DNA from: Pedobacter sp. KBS0701 | GTDB lineage: Bacteria > Bacteroidota > Bacteroidia > Sphingobacteriales > Sphingobacteriaceae | Direction: 5' to 3' | Length of the DNA stretch: 64,000 nt | Assembly (NCBI RefSeq): GCF_005938645.2 | Contig: NZ_CP042171.1 | Span: 2,294,001 to 2,358,000 of the forward strand | Part shown: positions 8,523-16,237 of the stretch, piece after piece | Layout of the letters: the number at the start of each line of letters is the position of its first letter | Position numbering within the stretch: the stretch's first letter is position 1 | The notes under the pieces: generated by a model | The model's database searches: none | Told to the model about the DNA's origin: nothing | Seen by the model: only the letters and a program-made list of their open reading frames with translations | Translations under genes and position numbers: made by a program

Positions 8523-8731
8523 TATCTTTTCCAAGCTTTATCACGAAGTTCTTCCGGGTTAACATCGTAATCACTCCAAATGCCTTAGGATAAAGAAAAT
8601 TCTACCACTTCAGTTGATTTCTCCGCATTAGTTATTCTTAATTCAGCATCAATATCCCACGATTTCAAAAAGTTCAACAAAGCATCAATCTTGCGCAGCT
8701 CTAAATTGTCTTTTAAGATTATCTCCGTCAT
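8522..8731 (-). pseudogene. VapB-like antitoxin with in-frame nonsense codon
   Basis: From the ATG at 8729-8731 the frame encodes 48 residues and hits TAA at 8585-8587. It then continues in the same frame for 20 more codons (GIWSDYDVNPEELRDKAWKR) to a stop at 8522-8524 that overlaps the toxin ATG. The downstream part looks like the usual C-terminal toxin-wrapping tail of Bacteroidota VapB-type antitoxins. The TAA is one base from AAA (Lys), so a single substitution explains it. The gene is too short and broken to appear as a normal ORF. Reading through the stop cannot be excluded from sequence alone. Confidence 0.8.
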
Positions 8732-8910
8732 GATATTATTTTTATTTTAAATATAAGAAATCTTTGTTATCGATATGAATTCCTTAAACGACTGTACGGT
8801 TCGTATCTTACAAGTGATTTCAATATATTTTTGAGTTTATGAAGCGGCTTTACAGGCGTTTTTGGTTAAAATATTTTTTTTCTATCTTGCCATACACAAA
8901 AATGAGACCT

Positions 8911-9648
8911 ATGAAATTATTTAAAACTATCGCGTTGATGATGGTATTATCATCATGCGCCAAAAAAGAAGTTCCGGATGTACCTCCAACCTTTAGTGAT
9001 TTAGATTGGACCAGACTCGAAATTGCTGACGGGAGAGAAGCCCATGCTGTTTATGGGAATATTGATGATACATTAATGGTATCTACCTTAACTGAAATTT
9101 ATCAAACTACTGATAAGGGCAAGACCTGGAAAAAAACAAAAGTAAATAATCAACCTATTTATGGTTTTCTGTCTGTAAAGGATACCATTTTTGGCTTACA
9201 GGCAAACGGTCTGAAAGATAAAGAAAATCATAAACTGGCAACTTTTAGCCAGTATTTCAGTTTAGACAAGGGATTTACATGGGATTGGTGCGGTAAATTT
9301 GGAGTTTCGGAACAGCGATCTCAGGAATTTGCGAGCGTCTTTGTAAATAACCAGCTTAAAATTAAACTTAAAGAAAATTTAGAAGCTTTTGATGGTGGTC
9401 CGGCAAATGGCTCTGGCTATGTTCTGAAAAGTGATATCGAAGTTTTTAAAAACGGAACTTCAAAAATACTTGCAGTTCCATTTAATAATCAGCTTACCAA
9501 CTTACACCTGGATAAGTCAGGAAGGCTTTATGTTTCTGCAACAAGGAGTATTCATGATAAAAACACAGGTAAATATGTTTCAACCGAAAAGAATCACCCT
9601 GCGATTATTTATATTTCTAAGAAAAATGTAAGAGAGTTGATTGACTAA
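8911..9648 (+). CDS. Lipoprotein with sialidase-type Asp-box repeats
   Basis: Starting from Met at 8911 (another ATG at 8902 and an open extension to 8839 exist), the product is a 245-residue lipoprotein with lipobox LSSC and CAKKE after it. Two Asp-box motifs are visible, TDKGKTWKK and LDKGFTWDW, which mark BNR or sialidase-like beta-propeller blades. The protein is too short for a complete catalytic sialidase and shows no catalytic Arg triad, so a binding or structural role is likelier. It stands alone, with a hairpin pair after its stop. The function is unknown. Confidence 0.7.
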   Translation: MKLFKTIALMMVLSSCAKKEVPDVPPTFSDLDWTRLEIADGREAHAVYGNIDDTLMVSTLTEIYQTTDKGKTWKKTKVNNQPIYGFLSVKDTIFGLQANGLKDKENHKLATFSQYFSLDKGFTWDWCGKFGVSEQRSQEFASVFVNNQLKIKLKENLEAFDGGPANGSGYVLKSDIEVFKNGTSKILAVPFNNQLTNLHLDKSGRLYVSATRSIHDKNTGKYVSTEKNHPAIIYISKKNVRELID

Positions 9649-9666
9649 TAATCAAAATAAAATAGC

Positions 9667-9707
9667 GTCGTCATCTCTATCAGATAGCTATCGATAGAGA
9701 TGACGAC
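9667..9707. terminator. Long perfect hairpin between convergent genes
   Basis: GTCGTCATCTCTATC (9667-9681) and its exact reverse complement (9693-9707) form a 15-bp stem with an 11-base loop just after the lipoprotein stop. No T-run follows on the plus strand, so it may be a factor-assisted terminator or one form of the dispersed GTCATC repeat. The loop text ATCAGATAGCTATCG recurs near 34818. Confidence 0.6.
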
Positions 9708-9710
9708 ACT

Positions 9711-9749
9711 AAACAAAAAACCACAGATGAAGATCATTCATCTGTGGTT
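9711..9749 (-). terminator. Rho-independent terminator of phosphohexomutase gene
   Basis: The arms AACCACAGATGA (9719-9730) and TCATCTGTGGTT (9738-9749) pair perfectly. Read on the minus strand, downstream of the mutase stop at 9761, the stem is followed by a run of T. The stem shares the CCACAGATG core of the larger hairpin at 48241. Confidence 0.75.
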
Positions 9750-9760
9750 ATAAAATCTAT

Positions 9761-11497
9761 TTATGCTTGCAAATCAGCCATAACCGCTTTAATTTTTTCT
9801 CCTAATTCTTCATTCACTTTTTCAAAATTGGCTCTATCTGCTAAAGGTGCATTTACGCTGCAATAGAATTTAATTTTAGGTTCCGTACCACTCGGACGTG
9901 CAGAAACGATACTTCCATCTTCCGTTATAAACTGCAAAACATCAGAAGTTGGATAATCCAGTTTAGTTACCTTTCCTGTTACTAAATCTGTTTCCTGACT
10001 TAACTCATAATCTTTCAGAACTGAAACTTTCGAACCGCCCAATGTTGCTGGAGGGTTTTCCCTGAATTTAACCATCATGGCTTTAATTTCTTCAGCACCT
10101 GATTTACCTTTTTTAGTCAGCGAAACCAGATCCTCTTTATAAAGTCCATATTCTACATACATATCCAATAAGGCATTGTATAAACTTGCGCCCTTATCTT
10201 TATAATAAGCAGTCATTTCAGAGATGAAAGCAGCAGAAACCACCGCATCCTTATCGCGTACCAAATCGCCGATCAAATAGCCGTAGCTCTCTTCTCCACC
10301 GCCGATAAAGTATTTTTTACCCTCTAGCTCCGTCATTAACTGACCAATGTATTTAAACCCGGTTAAGGTATTGTAGTAGGTTACATTTTTCTTTTTGGCA
10401 ATTTCTTCGATTAGGTTAGAGGTTACAATCGTTTTCACAATAAACTGATTGCCATCTAATTTGCCACTATCTTGCCAGGCTGATAATAGATAGTTAATTA
10501 ATAGACTGCCCGTTTGGTTACCGTTAAGGAGCACCCACTCGCCATTATTATCTTTTACGGCAATACCTACACGGTCAGCATCAGGATCGGTAGCCAAAAC
10601 TAAATCCGCATCAATTTCCTTTGCCTTGTTCATTGCCAAGGTTAATGCATCTTTTTCCTCAGGGTTAGGATACACTACCGTTGGGAAATTTCCGTCTGGT
10701 GTACTTTGCTCTTCAACTAAAGTTACATTCGTAAAACCAAATTGCGCTAAAGCTTTAGGCACCAATGTAATTCCGGTTCCGTGGATAGGAGAGTAAACAA
10801 TCTTTAAATCGTGCTGTCTTTTAATGGCTTCGGTAGAAATCGAAAGCGCCGCAATACCATCTAAATAAAGTTTATCTACATCTTCGCCAATCAATTCAAT
10901 ATTTGCATCAACACGATCAAATTTTACTTCATCAATGCTTTTAATTTTGTTTACCTCATCAATGACCAATTTATCATCAGGTGATGTAAACTGGCCGCCA
11001 TCGGCACCGTAAGCTTTATAACCGTTATATTCTTTAGGATTATGCGAGGCGGTTAACATTACTCCACTTTTACAACCAAAATGGCGCACAGCGAAAGAAA
11101 GTTCAGGTGTTGGTCTTAATGCAGAGAAGAAATATACATGTATTCCGTTTGCAGAGAAAACGTCAGCGGTAATTTTAGCGAAATAATCAGAGTTATTTCG
11201 GCTATCATGTGCAATGGCCACTTTGATTTTCTCGTTCGGATATTTATTGTTTAAGTAGTTGGCCAATCCTTGTGTTGCCGTTCCTATGGTGTATTTGTTT
11301 ATACGGTTGGAACCTGCCCCCATAATTCCGCGTAAACCGCCTGTTCCAAACTCTAAACTTCTATAAAATGCATCTGTTAATTCCGTAGTTGCATCTTTTT
11401 CCACAAGGGCCTGAATTTCTGCCTTGGTATTTTCATCATAGTTCCCACTTAACCACTGATTAATTGTGGCTTGCGTTGATTGGTCAATTGCCTGCAT
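9761..11497 (-). CDS. Phosphoglucomutase/phosphomannomutase
   Basis: This is a 578-residue alpha-D-phosphohexomutase with all four active-site elements. They are the phosphoserine loop TASHNPKEYNGYK (about 148-160), the metal loop ATDPDADRVG (about 305-314), the sugar-recognition loop GGGEESYG (about 400-407) and the phosphate-binding loop RPSGTEPKIKF near the C-terminus. It interconverts glucose-1-P and glucose-6-P, and/or the mannose equivalents, linking glycolysis to glycan and nucleotide-sugar synthesis. Its length matches the longer bacterial type (about 550-600 residues). It stands as a single gene with a clear terminator behind it. Substrate preference cannot be read from the sequence. 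Confidence 0.92.
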   Translation of the reverse strand: MQAIDQSTQATINQWLSGNYDENTKAEIQALVEKDATTELTDAFYRSLEFGTGGLRGIMGAGSNRINKYTIGTATQGLANYLNNKYPNEKIKVAIAHDSRNNSDYFAKITADVFSANGIHVYFFSALRPTPELSFAVRHFGCKSGVMLTASHNPKEYNGYKAYGADGGQFTSPDDKLVIDEVNKIKSIDEVKFDRVDANIELIGEDVDKLYLDGIAALSISTEAIKRQHDLKIVYSPIHGTGITLVPKALAQFGFTNVTLVEEQSTPDGNFPTVVYPNPEEKDALTLAMNKAKEIDADLVLATDPDADRVGIAVKDNNGEWVLLNGNQTGSLLINYLLSAWQDSGKLDGNQFIVKTIVTSNLIEEIAKKKNVTYYNTLTGFKYIGQLMTELEGKKYFIGGGEESYGYLIGDLVRDKDAVVSAAFISEMTAYYKDKGASLYNALLDMYVEYGLYKEDLVSLTKKGKSGAEEIKAMMVKFRENPPATLGGSKVSVLKDYELSQETDLVTGKVTKLDYPTSDVLQFITEDGSIVSARPSGTEPKIKFYCSVNAPLADRANFEKVNEELGEKIKAVMADLQA

Positions 11498-11830
11498 TGA
11501 GCTGTTTTTTTAGTTTAATATGTCATATTTTAAGGATGATGTTTGGTTAAAACGTATTTATTTTAACTCATCCAAATTTTATTTTGTTGAGGGTGTTGCT
11601 TTTAAGCCACTTTTGTTTAATTTCACGCCCCGATACAATAATAAAGAAAATCCAGTATTAATGTGAAGCGATTGTGTTTTTTTTAAAAAGTAGCAAAACC
11701 AGTAAGGTTACCTTCATTTGATTACGGGTAAAAAACAATTTACAAATAGATGAAACCGTCATAATTTTTAAACCACCGCGTGGGATAAAAACATGATAGC
11801 TTTATTACCTTTAAAATAATTGGCAAGTAA
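11498..11830. other. 333-bp divergent intergenic region
   Basis: This AT-rich gap lies between the divergent phosphohexomutase and aspartokinase genes and should contain both promoters. I see no convincing ORF, riboswitch or repeat. A poly-T stretch lies near 11676-11686. Confidence 0.6.
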
Positions 11831-13144
11831 ATGAAAATATTAAAATTTGGGGGTACCTCTGTAGGTAGCCCTGAGCGCATGACGAAGTTGTTGGATATCA
11901 TTAATCCAAATGAAGAACAGATTGTAGTTTTATCAGCCGTGTCTGGTACTACAAATAGTTTAGTAGAAATTGCAACTCATTTTTTAGCTGGGGATAAGAA
12001 GAAGGGCAGCGTTGCGATTGAAAATCTATACCAAAAATATAAAACCTTTGTTGTTGAGTTATTACCTTCTTCCGAATTTCAGGAGCAGGGAAATGAAGTA
12101 ATCGATTATCATTTCGGTTTCTTAGCAGGCTTAGCGAATGATATTTTCACTTCAATTGAGGAAAAAGTAGTATTAGCGCAAGGTGAGCTGTTATCCACCA
12201 CTTTATACCATATTTATTTAAAATCGATAGGTGTACCATCGGTATTGTTGCCTGCTTTAGATTTCATGAAAACGGATGAAGATAACGAACCTGATATTCC
12301 TTTCACCACAAAGCACTTAACACCTTTATTAGAACAGCATAAAGATAATAAATTATTCATTACACAGGGGTACATCTGTCGCAACAGTTTTGGCGAAGTA
12401 GATAATCTACGCCGTGGCGGCAGTGATTATACAGCATCATTGCTGGGTGCTGCAATTCTGGCTGAAGAAGTTCAGATCTGGACAGATATAGATGGGATGC
12501 ATAACAACGATCCACGTGTTGTTAAAGGTACTAAACCAATTGCACAGTTATCATTCGATGAAGCAGCTGAGTTGGCATATTTTGGAGCGAAAATTTTGCA
12601 TCCTCAATCGGTTTTCCCTGCACAGAAATATAAAATCCCGGTTCGTTTGTTAAATACGATGGAGCCTTCTGCGGCGGGTACTTTAATTACGCATGATAGC
12701 GAAAAAGGTAAAATTAAATCAATAGCCGCTAAAGATGGTATTACCGCAATCCGCATACAATCTAGCCGCATGTTATTGGCTTATGGTTTCTTGCGCCGTG
12801 TTTTTGAGGTTTTTGAGCGTTACAAAACACCGATCGATATGATTACGACATCTGAGGTTGCTGTATCGTTAACTATAGATGAAACCGCCCATTTGCCACA
12901 GATTATCGAAGAACTGGAAAGTTTTGGAACCGTTGAGGTAGATACCGATCACAGTATTGTATGTGTAGTTGGGGATTTCGGTTCAGAGAAACATGGTTTC
13001 GCCAGCAGGGTTTTGGAAGGTTTAAAACACATTCCAATCCGTATGATTTCTTACGGTGGAAGTAACTATAATGTTTCACTTTTAATCTTAAGCGAGTATA
13101 AAACTGAGGCTTTAAGAAGCTTACACAATAGATTATTCGAATAA
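11831..13144 (+). CDS. lysC: Aspartate kinase
   Basis: The 437-residue monofunctional aspartokinase opens with KFGGTSVGSPERM, the nucleotide-binding start of the family. It contains RRGGSDYTASLLGA (about 197-210), which binds aspartate, and WTDIDGMHNNDPR. The C-terminal third holds the ACT-domain regulatory region. It phosphorylates aspartate, the first step towards lysine, threonine, methionine and diaminopimelate. lysA, the last lysine step, lies 320 bp downstream on the same strand, so the two belong to one pathway even though small minus-strand genes intervene. The last 12 bases overlap the end of the convergent small gene. Confidence 0.93.
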   Translation: MKILKFGGTSVGSPERMTKLLDIINPNEEQIVVLSAVSGTTNSLVEIATHFLAGDKKKGSVAIENLYQKYKTFVVELLPSSEFQEQGNEVIDYHFGFLAGLANDIFTSIEEKVVLAQGELLSTTLYHIYLKSIGVPSVLLPALDFMKTDEDNEPDIPFTTKHLTPLLEQHKDNKLFITQGYICRNSFGEVDNLRRGGSDYTASLLGAAILAEEVQIWTDIDGMHNNDPRVVKGTKPIAQLSFDEAAELAYFGAKILHPQSVFPAQKYKIPVRLLNTMEPSAAGTLITHDSEKGKIKSIAAKDGITAIRIQSSRMLLAYGFLRRVFEVFERYKTPIDMITTSEVAVSLTIDETAHLPQIIEELESFGTVEVDTDHSIVCVVGDFGSEKHGFASRVLEGLKHIPIRMISYGGSNYNVSLLILSEYKTEALRSLHNRLFE

Positions 13145-13297
13145 CAGAAAAAAAGCGCCCATAATTACCATTAATCCGATCAGGAAGTGAAAAGCCAGAA
13201 AGCTTGATGGTAATAATCCATTTTTGTACTTTTTATAGGAGTTATATAAACCTGCTGAAAGGATAAGAACGATAAATATGGCGGCTGCTAGCTTCAT
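13133..13297 (-). CDS. 54-residue membrane protein
   Basis: This short gene is easily missed. The ATG at 13295-13297 opens a 54-codon frame with two hydrophobic segments (about 3-18 and 33-52) split by a Lys/Tyr-rich loop (NSYKKYKNG). Its stop is at 13133-13135, inside the 3' end of lysC. The shared palindrome TTATTCGAATAA gives both convergent genes a C-terminal LFE and a stop. Its start overlaps the stop of the preceding minus-strand gene as ATGA, which suggests translational coupling. The function is unknown. Confidence 0.6.
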   Translation of the reverse strand: MKLAAAIFIVLILSAGLYNSYKKYKNGLLPSSFLAFHFLIGLMVIMGAFFLLFE

Positions 13298-13464
13298 TTT
13301 TTGATAAATAAAAGGAACAGTACAATGAGGAGTAACACGATAAAAAATCGAATTTTTCCATTGTATTGTTTCCGGGTAATTCTTCCATGCTTTAAATCCA
13401 GGTAATTACCCAAATAAATTAGCCCGAAGAATAAAATTAAAATTATAATAAGGAATTTGAACAT
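13294..13464 (-). CDS. Small membrane protein divergent from lysA
   Basis: The 56-residue product from ATG 13462-13464 is strongly hydrophobic: one helix at about 4-21, a basic middle (KHGRITRKQYNGK) and a second helix to the C-terminus, ending FIKK. A start at 13497 is open but would lie deep inside lysA. The ATG lies in the palindrome ACATGT, whose other strand supplies the ATG of lysA, so the two divergent start codons overlap. The stop overlaps the next small gene by ATGA. Together the two form a tiny two-gene membrane operon of unknown role. Confidence 0.55.
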   Translation of the reverse strand: MFKFLIIILILFFGLIYLGNYLDLKHGRITRKQYNGKIRFFIVLLLIVLFLLFIKK

Positions 13465-14629
13465 GTTCGCCGATAAAGATATATCAAAGTTTAACAATAT
13501 TGAAACGCCATTTTACTACTATGATACTGATCTGTTGCAAAAAACCTTGCATACTTGTGCAGATGCTGCAGCTCCATATCATTTCCATATCCATTATGCA
13601 CTAAAAGCGAATTTCAACAGTGTGCTGTTAAATCAGATTAAAGAAATTGGTTTCGGTGCAGATTGTGTGAGTGCCGGTGAGGTAAGAAGAGCAGTTGAGG
13701 TGGGTTTCGATCACAAAAAAATTGTATTTGCCGGAGTTGGCAAATCTGATAAAGAAATTAATGAAGCCCTTGAACTTGATATTTTTTGCTTTAATGTAGA
13801 ATCTATCCAGGAATTAGAAGTGCTAAATGAACTTGCCGGTAAAAAAGGTAAAACGGCTCAGGTAGCCATCCGTATCAATCCTAATGTTGATGCCCATACC
13901 CACCACAACATTACCACAGGCCTGGATGAAAATAAATTCGGGATTAACTCCTGGGATTTACCAGAATGCGCCGAAACGTTAAAAGCATCTCCAAACCTGA
14001 AGTTTATTGGTATCCACTTTCACATCGGTTCGCAGATTACCAATCTGGACGTATATAAAAACCTTTGCGTGCGTGTAAACGAATTTGCAGCCTGGTTTGA
14101 AGATAAAGGATTTAGCCTTAAAGTATTAAATGTTGGTGGCGGCTTAGGCATCGATTATTACAATCCTGATCACCAGATTCCTGACTTTGAATCTTATTTT
14201 AAGATTTTTAACGAGTTTTTAACCGTTAAACCTGGTCAGGAAGTACATTTTGAATTGGGAAGGGCATTGGTTGGTCAATCAGCATCATTAATTACGCGGG
14301 CACTATACATTAAAAACGGAAAGAAAAAAAACTTTGTAGTATTAGATGCAGGAATGACCGAATTGATGCGCCCCGCTTTATATCAAGCCTACCATAAAAT
14401 CGAAAACTTGTCTCAAATCTCAAATCTCAAATCTCAAATCTCAATTAAATACGATATCGTTGGACCGATCTGTGAGAGTACCGATTGTTTTGGTAAAGAA
14501 GTAGAGCAACCTGAATCGTTCAGAGGTGATATTTTTGCCATCCGTAGTGCGGGTGCTTATGGTGAAGTAATGGCTTCGAAATATAACTTAAGAGATGCGA
14601 TAAAATCGGTTTATAGTGATGAGATATAA
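13463..14629 (+). CDS. lysA: Diaminopimelate decarboxylase
   Basis: The 388-residue PLP enzyme (fold type III) converts meso-diaminopimelate to lysine. Its PLP lysine lies in HYALKANFN, the glycine loop is GGGLGIDYY, and the conserved ELGRALVG and GPICESTDCFG blocks follow; the Cys of the last supplies the second active-site half in the dimer. The ATG at 13463 is preferred; a TTG at 13457 is also in frame. An unusual low-complexity insert (LSQISNLKSQIS) lies just before the KYDIVGPICES segment and is encoded by a heptanucleotide tandem repeat. lysC is upstream on the same strand. Confidence 0.93.
   Translation: MFADKDISKFNNIETPFYYYDTDLLQKTLHTCADAAAPYHFHIHYALKANFNSVLLNQIKEIGFGADCVSAGEVRRAVEVGFDHKKIVFAGVGKSDKEINEALELDIFCFNVESIQELEVLNELAGKKGKTAQVAIRINPNVDAHTHHNITTGLDENKFGINSWDLPECAETLKASPNLKFIGIHFHIGSQITNLDVYKNLCVRVNEFAAWFEDKGFSLKVLNVGGGLGIDYYNPDHQIPDFESYFKIFNEFLTVKPGQEVHFELGRALVGQSASLITRALYIKNGKKKNFVVLDAGMTELMRPALYQAYHKIENLSQISNLKSQISIKYDIVGPICESTDCFGKEVEQPESFRGDIFAIRSAGAYGEVMASKYNLRDAIKSVYSDEI
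14411..14444 (+). repeat. Heptanucleotide tandem repeat inside lysA
   Basis: The unit TCTCAAA occurs four times in full plus six bases of a fifth. Seven is not a multiple of three, so gain or loss of one unit would shift the lysA frame. It codes for the insert SQISNLKSQIS between two conserved blocks. Confidence 0.9.
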
Positions 14630-14630
14630 T

Positions 14631-14686
14631 TGTCACATTGAGCCTGTCGAAATGCTTCAAAGTTCTTCGACAGGCTCAGAATGACA
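14631..14686. repeat. Palindromic repeat after lysA
   Basis: The arms TGAGCCTGTCGAA (14639-14651) and TTCGACAGGCTCA (14666-14678) are exact complements, flanked by TGTCA and TGACA. The hairpin sits between convergent genes and may stop transcription from both sides. It belongs to the same loose family as the copies at 55987 and 57103. Confidence 0.75.
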
Positions 14687-14692
14687 AATCAA

Positions 14693-14905
14693 TTATTTCT
14701 TCTTCGACGCGACAAACACAATTACCCCCGCTACCAAAATAATACCACCTGCGTAAGGAGGCCAATTCACAGATTTTTCTTTATCAGCAGATATTTGAAT
14801 GGGGCCTGCGTCAACAATTTTTTCTTTTTTAGTGTAAGAGAAACCAGTCCAGATGAGCATAGCAATGCCCACAACGATTAATATAATTCCTAATGTTCTG
14901 TTCAT
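14693..14905 (-). CDS. Small two-helix membrane protein
   Basis: The 70-residue product has two membrane helices (about 5-23 and 49-66) joined by a charged loop and ends in SKKK. This is the pattern of the short uncharacterised inner-membrane proteins often seen in Bacteroidota. It is the last gene before the hairpin at 14631 and lies 42 bp after the putative lipoprotein gene on the same strand. No function can be assigned. Confidence 0.6.
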   Translation of the reverse strand: MNRTLGIILIVVGIAMLIWTGFSYTKKEKIVDAGPIQISADKEKSVNWPPYAGGIILVAGVIVFVASKKK

Positions 14906-14947
14906 AATATTTTATTTCTATCAGAACAGCATCAGGTCGATTATGTT

Positions 14948-15760
14948 TTATTGAAATGAATAGCCGAGACTTATCTTTTGCGCATAATTAACATTGTCAG
15001 CCATTTCATAAGAAAGAGAAAATCGCTTGATGTATAAGAAATAATTAAAAACCCAACCAAATGAATTTTTCCCGTTAATTTCATCGTAAGCTTTTGCCCC
15101 AGATCTGAAACTGTTTGCGAAATTAGGTGTACCGCCAAGAAAAAATCTAAATGCGTGCCTTATATCATGGTCATTTCTGGCTCTCCAGATCACTTCCGTA
15201 GATAATCCTGTTGTCCAAAGTACGTTTCTATTTGTTACCGCTACGTAATCTGGAATAGGATTGCTATAAACCTCTTGCCTCAATTTGGTATAAGCCCCGC
15301 CTTCGAAACTAAGTGCATTTTCAAAGTTGATGTACCTGAAATCTGTATTCCCGTTAGCTGAGGTATTATGAAGTCCGGCAGATAACCGTAAACCAACACC
15401 ACTAATGGATTTTTGAAATGATGGAAGATAATTCTTTAAATCAGGTGTATTTTTATCCCTATCTCCACCTTTTGCTTTTCCTACATAACCGAAAATTCCA
15501 TAAGAAATATTTACTTTTTTGAAAGTATGTGAGCTGTTTATGTTTGCCATTCCTAATCCGAAATTGGTGCCGGTATTCGGAGAAGTAGAACCCGCATAAC
15601 TTGCCGATACAGTTGTTAAGGTTTTTATGGTATCAGCACCCATTGCTTTTGGCATATAGCCCATATTGTTACCCAATACAGCTGGGGTAAGCAAAGATGT
15701 ACAAGAAGTAAGTGCAGAAAGGAAAAGTAAAGAAGAAAGAGCGATAATTTGATTTTTCAT
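14948..15760 (-). CDS. Putative outer-membrane lipoprotein, uncharacterised
   Basis: The 270-residue product has a lipoprotein signal with LTSC (Cys20). The rest is rich in alternating hydrophobic/polar segments, Gly and aromatic residues, and ends KISLGYSFQ, with a terminal aromatic-Gln typical of beta-barrel strands. This suggests a small outer-membrane barrel or barrel-like lipoprotein. I recognise no named family. It sits 16 bp after the SRPBCC gene on the same strand, so the two are probably co-transcribed. Confidence 0.65.
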   Translation of the reverse strand: MKNQIIALSSLLFLSALTSCTSLLTPAVLGNNMGYMPKAMGADTIKTLTTVSASYAGSTSPNTGTNFGLGMANINSSHTFKKVNISYGIFGYVGKAKGGDRDKNTPDLKNYLPSFQKSISGVGLRLSAGLHNTSANGNTDFRYINFENALSFEGGAYTKLRQEVYSNPIPDYVAVTNRNVLWTTGLSTEVIWRARNDHDIRHAFRFFLGGTPNFANSFRSGAKAYDEINGKNSFGWVFNYFLYIKRFSLSYEMADNVNYAQKISLGYSFQ

Positions 15761-15776
15761 TTTGTAATTTTTTTAT

Positions 15777-16154
15777 TTATTCGTCAAAGAAATCAACCAA
15801 TCCACCTAAAAAGTATTCCTGGATCCCTTCAGTAAAATCTTTATAATCTTCATCAGGGATATTGGTTTGTTTGAATTCCAGTGAAGTTCCTTTTTTATCT
15901 TCATGAAGTTTGATGGTTACAATAGAAGGTTCGTTTTCTTCTCCAAAATACCATTGTTGCACAATCTGCTTCCCATAAACAAATTCGATGTTTTTACCAG
16001 TAATATCTCCATCCCAGAAAGAAAATTCCGTTCCGGGTACTTCTTCAAACTCAACTTCAGCACCAGTCCATAATTTTATACTGGTTTCTTTGGTAAGGGC
16101 TAAATAAACTTCTTCGGGTGGGGCAGGAATGTAAGTATATTTTTTAAAATCCAT
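15777..16154 (-). CDS. SRPBCC/AHSA1-type START-like domain protein
   Basis: The 125-residue protein has the typical start (YIPAPPEEVYLALT), the mid-strand SFWDGDITGKNIEF and VQQWYFGEENEPSIVTI of the AHSA1 branch of the SRPBCC fold, then a C-terminal helix region ending in YFLGGLVDFFDE. The fold makes a hydrophobic pocket for small ligands; members have varied or unknown roles, and bacterial AHSA1 copies are rarely characterised. It is 83 bp after the acyl-CoA dehydrogenase gene on the same strand and upstream of the lipoprotein gene. Confidence 0.78.
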   Translation of the reverse strand: MDFKKYTYIPAPPEEVYLALTKETSIKLWTGAEVEFEEVPGTEFSFWDGDITGKNIEFVYGKQIVQQWYFGEENEPSIVTIKLHEDKKGTSLEFKQTNIPDEDYKDFTEGIQEYFLGGLVDFFDE

Positions 16155-16237
16155 AAATATTTTTCATATAAAGCACAAAGTTAAGGATGTAATGTGAAAA
16201 TAAGATTGAATAAAAGTTAATAAAATTAGGATCAGGA

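Noticed and set aside
8911..9648. Sialidase enzyme
   Set aside because: Only two Asp boxes are visible and the length is about half of a catalytic sialidase, with no Arg triad seen.
14411..14444. CRISPR-like array
   Set aside because: Units are 7 bases without spacers; it is a simple tandem repeat in a coding gene.
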